Source: Candidatus Izemoplasma sp. (GTDB taxonomy: Bacteria > Bacillota_I > Bacilli_A > Izemoplasmatales > Izemoplasmataceae). Taken from it: a DNA stretch of 37,455 nt. The stretch spans positions 1 to 37,455 of the forward strand of contig SKGE01000022.1 of assembly GCA_007117625.1 (NCBI GenBank). Direction: 5' to 3'. The notes under the pieces were generated by a model. It did no database searches. It saw only the letters and a list, made by a program, of their open reading frames with translations, and was not told the DNA's origin. A program made the translations under genes and the position numbers. This document shows positions 8,388 to 14,294 of this stretch, piece by piece; positions within the stretch are counted from its first letter, which is position 1; each line of letters starts with the position of its first letter.

Positions 8388-8801
8388 TTATAAAATCTCA
8401 AAATGGACCCGCACATTCCCTTCAATCGCTTTAGAATAAGGACAAAATGCTTTTGCTTTATCGACAAAATCCTTAGCAACTTCATTATCGACACCTTCAA
8501 GCTCAACCGTCACTGACAACTCAAAGTTAAAGCTTTTCGATTGATCGGCGATCAAACTCGCATCGGCCTCGACTACAATTCCCTTAAAGTCAACGCCGCT
8601 TTGCGTTAAAAGAAACTCTAACGAACTTGCAAAACAAGCACTATATCCCATCGCAAATAGTTCTTCTGGATTCGTTTTCGTGTTTTTTTCTCCACCCATT
8701 TCTTCAGGCTTCGCCATATCTAACACCAAAGTATCATTCGGTGTTTTAACAACCCCATCACGACCACCTTGGGTCGTCGCTTTACGTGATAAAATCTTCA
8801 T
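8388..8801 (-). CDS. Ohr/OsmC-family peroxiredoxin (organic hydroperoxide resistance)
   Basis: Thiol-dependent peroxidase of the OsmC superfamily that reduces organic hydroperoxides. Both conserved redox cysteines are visible: one in GYSACFASSLEFLL near residue 56 and one in AKAFCPYSKAI near residue 120. The 137-residue length, the start ILSRKATTQGGRDG and the NPEELFAMGYSACF block favour Ohr over OsmC. The ATG has GAGGTG upstream. It is a single-gene unit with its own promoter and terminator, and no ohrR-type repressor is adjacent. In an organism with a B12-type reductase this suggests oxygen or peroxide exposure is at least occasional. Confidence 0.88.
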   Translation of the reverse strand: MKILSRKATTQGGRDGVVKTPNDTLVLDMAKPEEMGGEKNTKTNPEELFAMGYSACFASSLEFLLTQSGVDFKGIVVEADASLIADQSKSFNFELSVTVELEGVDNEVAKDFVDKAKAFCPYSKAIEGNVRVHFEIL

Positions 8802-8827
8802 CTTTTCACCTCTTTTTCATACAATAA

Positions 8828-8856
8828 ATCATAAAACGAAATAGTTAATCACGCAA
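8828..8856 (-). promoter_or_regulatory. Candidate promoter of the Ohr/OsmC gene
   Basis: TTGCGT, 17-base spacer, TATGAT on the minus strand, ending 27 bases before the ATG. Confidence 0.45.
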
Positions 8857-8865
8857 ACTAAATGC

Positions 8866-8899
8866 ACAAAAAAAACGACACATTATTCTGTGTCGTTTT
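8866..8899 (-). terminator. Terminator of the S1-domain gene, overlapping its last codons
   Basis: An 11-bp perfect stem AAAACGACACA/TGTGTCGTTTT with a 6-base loop is followed on the minus strand by an eight-base T-run. The ascending arm encodes the last residues (ENDT) and the stop codon lies in the loop. Confidence 0.9.
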
Positions 8900-9215
8900 C
8901 TTCATAATACGCTTCAATCCATTGTGATAACTTCGCTTTTAAGGGCTCAAATCCCTGCTTTAACTGTATACGGTAACGTTTTTTTCGCTTGTGCAACCGT
9001 TTAAAACTTAGCGATACTTTATTCTCGTCTTGAACACTTAAAACTTTTAAATCAAGAACATCACCAACATGCACATAATCTTTAATGTCACGCACATAAC
9101 GATCGCTAAACTCAGAAATATGAATTAATCCTGTATGTTTATCATCAATTTTTACAAACGCACCGTATGGTTTAATCGCAGTAATTTCGCCCTTTACAAC
9201 AGCGCCTTCTTTCAT
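8883..9215 (-). CDS. yugI: S1 RNA-binding domain protein, YugI/GSP13/CvfD type
   Basis: A 110-residue protein with one N-terminal S1 OB-fold domain (residues 3-75): GAVVKGEITAIKPYGAFVKID, GLIHISEFSDRYVRDIKDYVHVGD and KVSLSFKRL. A basic linker (HKRKKRYR) and short acidic tail follow. This layout matches B. subtilis YugI (general stress protein 13), a ribosome-associated protein, and its CvfD homologues that affect virulence and stress gene expression. The closeness to pgi is also found in Bacillus. It has its own promoter and a terminator embedded in the 3' end of the gene. Single S1 domains also occur in other small proteins, so the exact role is inferred. Confidence 0.85.
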   Translation of the reverse strand: MKEGAVVKGEITAIKPYGAFVKIDDKHTGLIHISEFSDRYVRDIKDYVHVGDVLDLKVLSVQDENKVSLSFKRLHKRKKRYRIQLKQGFEPLKAKLSQWIEAYYEENDTE

Positions 9216-9244
9216 GATTAAACACCTCGGTCTTAGTTACATTA

Positions 9245-9272
9245 AGTATATCAAATTTATCATAAAAAACAA
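9245..9272 (-). promoter_or_regulatory. yugI: Candidate promoter of the S1-domain gene
   Basis: TTGTTT, 16-base spacer, TATACT on the minus strand, about 30 bases upstream of the ATG. The rest of the 167-base gap to yutG holds only the terminator at 9351-9379. Confidence 0.45.
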
Positions 9273-9350
9273 CCAAGACATCCAAAAATATTACAAAACC
9301 AAACCTACCATACCCCTATTTAAATCCAATTAATAACTCTACAATAAAGC

Positions 9351-9379
9351 AAAATAAAAATGACACCTTTACGGTATCA
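9351..9379 (-). terminator. Terminator after the PgpA/YutG-like gene
   Basis: On the minus strand a 7-bp stem TGATACC/GGTGTCA (one G-T pair) with a 5-base loop is followed by TTTTTATTTT. Confidence 0.75.
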
Positions 9380-9382
9380 CTC

Positions 9383-9898
9383 TTACGCATAGCGATGCGC
9401 AATCGAACTTGCAGCCGCAGCCGCAATCGCACCCACTAAATCATCTAAAAACGTATTGCATTTATCTTTTGCTTTCCCAGCTTCATCAATCTTCTTGATA
9501 ATTCCGGGTTTCAGCTTATCTACATACCCAAAATTCGTAAATCCTATCGAACCATAAACATTAACAATCGCTAAAGCCAAAACTTCATCAATCCCATAAA
9601 GTCCCCAGTCGTCCATTAAAATCGAACGCAACGGCTCACTAATCAAGTTTTTCTCAGCCAAAATATCTAGCTCAAGTCCTGTTAAAATCGCATTTTGAAC
9701 CTCGCGCTTCATCACCACACGCTCAACATGCTCCAAGCATATCTCCTGTGTCAGATCCGAAACATACTCTTTTTGTAAATCAAACGTCAATTCAGCAATC
9801 TCAGAAAGCGTTACCCCACGTTCATGTAACATTTTCACCACGGTATCATACTTCTTCGTATCATCAAGCCGTGTTTCTTCTAAAATTGTTTCGTCCAT
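9383..9898 (-). CDS. PgpA/YutG-family protein (phosphatidylglycerophosphatase A-like)
   Basis: Members of the PgpA domain family dephosphorylate phosphatidylglycerophosphate or related lipids. The sequence resembles B. subtilis YutG: an N-terminal helical part MLHERGVTLSEIAELTFDLQKEY, then EICLEHVERVVMKREVQNAILTGLELD, then the conserved block GLYGIDEVLALAIVNVYGSIGFTNFGYVDKLKPG and the C-terminal TFLDDLVGAIAAAAASSIAHR. The last segment is weakly hydrophobic rather than a clear multi-pass membrane domain, as in the soluble YutG type, so phosphatase activity is inferred from family naming only. The ATG is preceded by GGAGGG. It forms a unit with the Nfu gene 14 bases upstream; yutG and yutI are also neighbours in Bacillus. 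Confidence 0.8.
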   Translation of the reverse strand: MDETILEETRLDDTKKYDTVVKMLHERGVTLSEIAELTFDLQKEYVSDLTQEICLEHVERVVMKREVQNAILTGLELDILAEKNLISEPLRSILMDDWGLYGIDEVLALAIVNVYGSIGFTNFGYVDKLKPGIIKKIDEAGKAKDKCNTFLDDLVGAIAAAAASSIAHRYA

Positions 9899-9912
9899 AC
9901 TATCCCTCCAAA

Positions 9913-10146
9913 CTATAGTTGTTCAACACCTATAATGCCAGGAACCTCTTCTAACATAATCGCTTCAACACCATCTTTAAGTGTTGTATCTATCGCTGCA
10001 CAGCCAACACAAGCGCCAAGCATTTGAACGTAAACAATTCCATCCTCATACTTCACGAACTTAATATCCCCACCATCGCGGTTAATATATGGCCTCAGTT
10101 TATTAATAACTTCTTTGGCTTGCATTTCAATTTCTTTTTCATCCAC
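9913..10146 (-). CDS. NifU C-terminal-like Fe-S scaffold protein (Nfu/YutI type)
   Basis: A stand-alone Nfu domain that carries a transient [4Fe-4S] cluster for delivery to target proteins. The start EVINKLRPYINRDGGDIKFV and the cluster-binding CxxC in GACVGCAAIDTTLKDGVE are diagnostic, followed by VPGIIGVEQL. The track uses GTG 10155. I prefer GTG 10146 (77 residues), since AGAGGTGA stands six bases upstream of it and overlaps the first GTG. Two perfect TATAAT boxes lie upstream. Likely clients in this window cannot be named, although the organism may have other Fe-S enzymes. Confidence 0.9.
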   Translation of the reverse strand: MDEKEIEMQAKEVINKLRPYINRDGGDIKFVKYEDGIVYVQMLGACVGCAAIDTTLKDGVEAIMLEEVPGIIGVEQL

Positions 10147-10172
10147 AGATATCACCTCTTTCGTGCATTTTT

Positions 10173-10207
10173 ATTATACAATACCTATGGAAAAAAGCTT
10201 TATTATA
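10173..10207 (-). promoter_or_regulatory. Two candidate -10 boxes for the nfu-yutG unit
   Basis: Perfect TATAAT hexamers on the minus strand at 10173-10178 and 10202-10207. Neither has a good -35, so either or both may be used. Confidence 0.4.
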
Positions 10208-10261
10208 CGCTAATTATTTTAATTACTCCTTAAACTGTTTAAATAAACAAATGTAAACCCG

Positions 10262-10504
10262 TTATAACCGTTTTAAAACAAAGAACGGAGCATTTGGCGT
10301 TGCTGATTCCATCAAATAGTCAGAAATCATATGCTTATTCTCTTCAGAAAAACCTTTTAAACGTAACATTTCAGAACTCACATCGCCTACAATATACACA
10401 TAACGATCTAAATAATCCACATAGCGCTCATTAAAAGTCTTAATGTCCAACGCCTCACGATAGTCCTTAATCAACTCAAAATTCCCATGTTCTGTCTCAA
10501 TCAT
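10262..10504 (-). CDS. yutD: YutD family protein (DUF1027)
   Basis: An 80-residue protein of unknown function. The order of motifs, FELIKDYREALDIKTFNERYVDYLDRYVYIVGD then EMLRLKGF and a final APFFVLKRL, matches Bacillus YutD, where the same YDYIVGD, LRLKGF and FVLKK landmarks occur. The protein is slightly shorter than YutD of Bacillus. Its ATG overlaps the ispF stop (ATGA type), so it is the last gene of the cdaA-ispDF operon. No clear terminator follows. Confidence 0.8.
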   Translation of the reverse strand: MIETEHGNFELIKDYREALDIKTFNERYVDYLDRYVYIVGDVSSEMLRLKGFSEENKHMISDYLMESATPNAPFFVLKRL

Positions 10505-10983
10505 ATCTTCACCTTCTCGACTAACAGCACCGTCTCACAAACAATCGCCTGCGACGTCCCAACGATACCAATTTTCTCTCCTGTCGTAGCTTTAACACTA
10601 ACCAAATCAACCGAAATATTCAACAGCATTGCAATACTTTTTCGAATCGCCTCAATAAAACTGCGCAACTTCGGTTTTTCTAAAAACACCATCGAATCAA
10701 TGTTCACAACACGATAGCCATGATTCAAAACCAAATCATATGCATAACTCAAAATTTCTTTCGAATCCAACCCTTTGTTCGCAGCATCAGTATCTGGGAA
10801 GTGGCTCCCCAAATCCCCTAAAGCCAGCGATCCAAGGAATGCCTCAGCAATACTATGCAACAAACAATCGGCATCACTATGCCCAACACTCTTTAAATGC
10901 GACGGAATCAAAGTGCCCCCCAAAATCAATGCCTCGCCTGGTTCTAATCGATGAATATCAGTACTATGTCCAATCCGCATCAT
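10501..10983 (-). CDS. ispF: 2-C-methyl-D-erythritol 2,4-cyclodiphosphate synthase
   Basis: Catalyses the cyclisation step of the MEP isoprenoid pathway. The zinc-binding DxH is in RIGHSTDIHRLEPGEALILGG, with further metal and substrate motifs in GHSDADCLLHSIAEAFLGSLALGDLGSHFPDTD and the C-terminal VKATTGEKIGIVG. The 160-residue length is normal. Two adjacent ATG codons (10983 and 10980) open the gene; the first overlaps the ispD stop by four bases. IspF follows IspD directly, the usual order, and supports the IspD call. Confidence 0.97.
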   Translation of the reverse strand: MMRIGHSTDIHRLEPGEALILGGTLIPSHLKSVGHSDADCLLHSIAEAFLGSLALGDLGSHFPDTDAANKGLDSKEILSYAYDLVLNHGYRVVNIDSMVFLEKPKLRSFIEAIRKSIAMLLNISVDLVSVKATTGEKIGIVGTSQAIVCETVLLVEKVKI

Positions 10984-11624
10984 TGTAAAATCAATCCCAA
11001 CAAATCTGCATCATCTGGTGTTGTGAACTTAATATTCTTCCGACTTCCAAGCGCCATCTGAACAGAATAATGCAATACCGAACTGACCAAACTAGCATCG
11101 CAAGTAAACACTCTCCCTGCAACTTTGCTGTAAGCTTCTAACAACAATCTACGATCAAACGCTTGCGGTGTTTGCACCAACACCAAATCACGGCGATCGA
11201 CATCTTCAATAAACATGGCATCTTTCGTACGTTTAGCGGTTTCATAAACAGGAATCGCCAAACTTGCTGCCTTGTTTTGAACCACAGCCTCTTTTAATCC
11301 CTCTAAACCCGGAATAAAAGGTCTTGCCCCATCATGAATAAAAACATACTCAGAACTTGCAACCTCTAAACCTGCACAAACACTCTCTTGCCGAGTGACA
11401 CCACCAGGGACAATATGTTCAACACTATCCCCAAACCGTGCTTTCATTAAATCCAAGTCTCTTCGGTGTGTAACGAGAATAATCTCACGACAATCATCAT
11501 CACCTTCAAAAAACTCTAAAACATAATCAATTAGCGCTTTCCCATGAATTTCATACAAAACTTTATTGTGCGGTAATCCACTTCGAATCCCCACACCACC
11601 TGCAACAATAATCGCTGAATACAT
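10980..11624 (-). CDS. ispD: 2-C-methyl-D-erythritol 4-phosphate cytidylyltransferase
   Basis: Transfers CMP from CTP to methylerythritol phosphate in the MEP pathway. The nucleotide-binding start is SAIIVAGGVGIRSGLPHNKVL, a divergent form of the usual GxGxRMGxxxPKQ, followed by ILVTHRRDLD, VFIHDGARPFI, IPVYETAKRTKD and VQTPQAFDRRLLLEAY. The track start at 11705 overlaps the upstream gene; ATG 11624 (MYSAIIVAGG, 215 residues) has GGAG upstream and follows the cyclo-ligase TGA after four bases. TarI-type cytidylyltransferases share these motifs, but the adjacency to ispF favours IspD. Confidence 0.92.
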   Translation of the reverse strand: MYSAIIVAGGVGIRSGLPHNKVLYEIHGKALIDYVLEFFEGDDDCREIILVTHRRDLDLMKARFGDSVEHIVPGGVTRQESVCAGLEVASSEYVFIHDGARPFIPGLEGLKEAVVQNKAASLAIPVYETAKRTKDAMFIEDVDRRDLVLVQTPQAFDRRLLLEAYSKVAGRVFTCDASLVSSVLHYSVQMALGSRKNIKFTTPDDADLLGLILQ

Positions 11625-11628
11625 GCCA

Positions 11629-12168
11629 TCACTCTCCATAAATCCGTTGATCGGTAACCACCAAATCAACTGCAATATCGTGTGTCTCAACAGGAATACT
11701 ATCAATCACAAACAAATCAAAACAAACACCGATCTTCAACCCCTCATACTTCGAGAGAAACGAATCATAATATCCTTTACCATAGCCAATTCTATAATGA
11801 TTTTTATCATATACAATCCCCGGTACCACAACAACCTCTAAATCCGACATTGACACAGCCTCATCATGATCTGGAACGGTCGTATTAAACGGCGCTTTTT
11901 GATAACTTCCCCGATCCTCATAAAAGACAATCTCATCCTCGACAATCTTCGGTAAATATAACGTATACATTTCACCCAAATCACGTAAATCTACCTCGTG
12001 ACGCATCGGATAAAAAACTGCAACATGCTCAACGTTTAACCGTGCTAAATAGTCTTTTAAACGTGCTACCAACATGGTGTTAAACAGCGTATACATTTTT
12101 TCATCTAGCATATCACGGCGCTTTAAAAACGCCTTTCTTAAGGTCTTTTTATCCAACCTATCACCCAA
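11629..12168 (-). CDS. fthC: 5-formyltetrahydrofolate cyclo-ligase
   Basis: Converts 5-formyl-THF to 5,10-methenyl-THF with ATP, returning a stored folate to the one-carbon pool. Family motifs are the N-terminal KKTLRKAFLKRRDML, the FYPMRHEVDL strand-loop, VVVPGIVYDKNHYRIGYGKGYYDSFL (the RxGxGxGYYD signature) and VPVETHDIAVDLVVTDQ-like tail. The track opens at TTG 12168; a second TTG at 12156 (MDKKTLRK) follows GGTGAT at short spacing and is the better start for the family N-terminus. It overlaps the stop of the PAS/GGDEF-like gene by eight bases. With fhs, folD and glyA elsewhere in the window it completes much of the folate cycle. Confidence 0.93.
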   Translation of the reverse strand: MGDRLDKKTLRKAFLKRRDMLDEKMYTLFNTMLVARLKDYLARLNVEHVAVFYPMRHEVDLRDLGEMYTLYLPKIVEDEIVFYEDRGSYQKAPFNTTVPDHDEAVSMSDLEVVVVPGIVYDKNHYRIGYGKGYYDSFLSKYEGLKIGVCFDLFVIDSIPVETHDIAVDLVVTDQRIYGE

Positions 12169-13306
12169 TTATAAAATAGTTTTCATGCGTATCCGTGCTA
12201 ATCGCAATATCAAGCGCTTTTTTATTGCGTCCAAGCACCTCATCCAAAGGTTCTTCAAACATCGTAATTTTCTGAATCCCAAAGTGTGGATAAACACTCT
12301 CATGTACTCCACCAAACTTCATCTCAAAATTCAGAAGATCACCACCATGTTTTAAAGCTCTTTCTAAAATATTGAACTTGCGCTCATCTTTAATTACCAT
12401 CGCAAAACGAATCCCAGTTAAACGAAACATACTATGCTCATCTTTAACAAAATTATACCGGAGCTTATTAATGAACTCCCCCATCATTAAATCACCAATA
12501 TCTCGTCCATACTTATCGTTCATCGCAGGAATATTAGATAGCTCAAACATCACCACATAATAAGGTACCTTGAGCCTATTTAAGCTTTGTAGATACTCCA
12601 TAAAAGCATGATCAATCTTCATTTTATTTAAATAATCAACCTCAGTCTCTGGATACACCAAAACATCAATACTTTTCGTCATCGAAATAATCATTGTATG
12701 GCCATCATAAAAAATAACCGTACCCTTCTCCTTCAACCAAACATATTGATTTCCTTTCTTAAAACGATAACTCATCTCATAAACCGGACTGCTTTTCTTC
12801 AATTTAGACAACGCAGCTTGATACCCAGTAATATCATCGGGGTGAATGTGTTTCATAAAGCGCTGTTGGGTAAACTCATTATCTTCAAACCCAATGATTC
12901 GAATAAATCTGTCGGTCCCAAACATATTCCCATCATCACTTCGAAACACCAATCCATCTCTTAATAAATCAATCGTAGCAATAAATCTTTTACGCAGCGA
13001 CTCATACCCAGAAAGAATATTTTTATTCTCTTTACGCAACTGTTTAAGCGCCGCACCTTGAGAATGACTTCTTAAAAGCAGTGATGGCTCGAAAAAAAAC
13101 AAGCTAAATAAGAAGCCCCCATAAACCATCCATGATAAAATAGCAATATCAATGTCATAAACTTCAATGATTTTAACAACAATATAAGCTACTGTAGCTG
13201 CTAAAAACAACAAACTTTCAAAAACAACTTTACGCGCTTTGACACGCTTAATCAGCAACAACAAAAACCACGCAGCTAACACAACAACAATTTCCATTAC
13301 AAGCAT
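12161..13306 (-). CDS. Membrane PAS protein with a degenerate GGDEF domain, next to cdaA
   Basis: Three predicted membrane segments (about residues 4-20, 27-50 and 54-72) are followed by a short coiled stretch (85-110), a PAS domain (110-215, with the HIHPDDITGYQAAL and YRFKKGNQYVWLKEKG segments) and a GGDEF-like domain (225-380). The latter keeps NDKYGRDIGDLMM, but the GGDEF signature itself reads TGIRF at 297-301, so the metal and GTP-binding residues are gone and diguanylate cyclase activity is not expected. GdpP, the c-di-AMP phosphodiesterase, also joins PAS with a decayed GGDEF, but this protein has no DHH/DHHA1 domain. It lies 18 bases after cdaA with its own AGGAGG site, so it may be a sensory or regulatory partner of CdaA; this is inference. 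Confidence 0.8.
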   Translation of the reverse strand: MLVMEIVVVLAAWFLLLLIKRVKARKVVFESLLFLAATVAYIVVKIIEVYDIDIAILSWMVYGGFLFSLFFFEPSLLLRSHSQGAALKQLRKENKNILSGYESLRKRFIATIDLLRDGLVFRSDDGNMFGTDRFIRIIGFEDNEFTQQRFMKHIHPDDITGYQAALSKLKKSSPVYEMSYRFKKGNQYVWLKEKGTVIFYDGHTMIISMTKSIDVLVYPETEVDYLNKMKIDHAFMEYLQSLNRLKVPYYVVMFELSNIPAMNDKYGRDIGDLMMGEFINKLRYNFVKDEHSMFRLTGIRFAMVIKDERKFNILERALKHGGDLLNFEMKFGGVHESVYPHFGIQKITMFEEPLDEVLGRNKKALDIAISTDTHENYFIIG

Positions 13307-13324
13307 GCCATAGCCTCCTTAAAT

Positions 13325-14059
13325 CTAATTTTGAAGATACTTCTCTAAATATAAAACAAGTGACTCTTGACTAATATCTTGATCTAAATACCCATCAACC
13401 GCAACACTAATAAACCCCGTTTGCTCACTGATAATAATTGTTAAAGCATCCGTCACTTCACTAATCCCAATCGCTGCACGATGTCTTGAACCCATATGTT
13501 TTGGGATATCTGGGTTTTCACTTGGAGGGAAGTAAGTTCCCGCACACACAACCTCATTACCCTTAATAATCACAGCGCCATCATGAAGCGGTGTCTGAGG
13601 CACAAATATGGTCGATAACAACTCTGCCGTTAACGGCGCACGAATCTGAAACGCTGTACGAATAAAATCTTCTAACGTCACCGCACGTTCAAACGTAATC
13701 AACGCACCAATCTTTCTTTGTGATAAGTACGTAACACTTTTTATCAACTCTTCTTTAACCGATTCTTCAATCGTATTCGACAGTAATAATCCTGTTTTCA
13801 CACCAATTGACTTGAAGATTAAACGAATTTCAGTTTGCACCATAATAACAACAACAAAAATAAGTGGTATAATCTTAACAAGCAACACAACATCAAACGC
13901 ACTCGGATCGATCACAACTTCTCGAACAAGCAAAACAAAAAGCACAACCACAAACAGCTTTAATGTGCGATAAATATTCATGTTCGTCTTCTGCTTGACC
14001 AAGGTTGTGAAAATCGCTAAAAGATACATATTAACTATTAATACATCAAAAAAATCCAT
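13325..14059 (-). CDS. cdaA: Diadenylate cyclase CdaA (DisA_N domain)
   Basis: Membrane-bound synthase of the second messenger c-di-AMP from two ATP. Three hydrophobic segments occupy roughly residues 5-85, followed by the DAC domain with both catalytic motifs, PLHDGAVII (DGA at 160-162) and GSRHRAAIG (RHR at 192-194), and ISEQTGFISVAVDG. The track start at 14110 is replaced by ATG 14059 (MDFFDVLIVN), which has GGAGGGG at ideal spacing; this gives 244 residues, slightly shorter than Bacillus CdaA. The usual neighbours cdaR (YbbR) and glmM are absent; the gene is instead followed by the PAS/degenerate-GGDEF protein. It is the first gene of a six-gene operon. Confidence 0.96.
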   Translation of the reverse strand: MDFFDVLIVNMYLLAIFTTLVKQKTNMNIYRTLKLFVVVLFVLLVREVVIDPSAFDVVLLVKIIPLIFVVVIMVQTEIRLIFKSIGVKTGLLLSNTIEESVKEELIKSVTYLSQRKIGALITFERAVTLEDFIRTAFQIRAPLTAELLSTIFVPQTPLHDGAVIIKGNEVVCAGTYFPPSENPDIPKHMGSRHRAAIGISEVTDALTIIISEQTGFISVAVDGYLDQDISQESLVLYLEKYLQN

Positions 14060-14098
14060 AAAACCCCTCCAGCAATACAAAGCTGACAAGCTATCTAA

Positions 14099-14107
14099 AT
14101 TATAACA
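14099..14107 (-). promoter_or_regulatory. cdaA: Extended -10 promoter of the cdaA operon
   Basis: TGTTATAAT on the minus strand, about 40 bases upstream of the cdaA ATG. The -35 region is T/A-rich without a clear match. Confidence 0.55.
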
Positions 14108-14232
14108 CACATAAAATGTTTTTTAACACACCCTAGATAATAAATAAACGCCTCAATTAAAACAACAAAAAATAATCCACCAATGAAACCGCATAACATA
14201 AATCTTTCATAGTCTCATTCAAATGTCAAGGC

Positions 14233-14261
14233 TACACATAAAACTTAACATACCATATAAT
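14233..14261 (+). promoter_or_regulatory. nrdJ: Promoter of the class II ribonucleotide reductase gene
   Basis: TACACA, 17-base spacer, TATAAT, with TAAAAGAAATTCTTTGGAGGTAATAG-type leader of about 27 bases. The 184 bases between the cdaA and nrdJ coding regions are otherwise A-rich with no visible riboswitch or NrdR-box pair. Confidence 0.5.
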
Positions 14262-14294
14262 GAACTTTAAAAGAAATTCTTTGGAGGTAATAGT

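Noticed and set aside
10202-10261. Terminator after yutD
   Set aside because: The T- and A-rich stretch has only short weak complementarity (such as GTTTAAATAAAC) and no stem followed by a T-run on the minus strand.
14111-14294. Cobalamin riboswitch or NrdR boxes before nrdJ
   Set aside because: The gap holds two divergent promoters and A-rich sequence; no B12-box core or paired NrdR palindrome can be seen.
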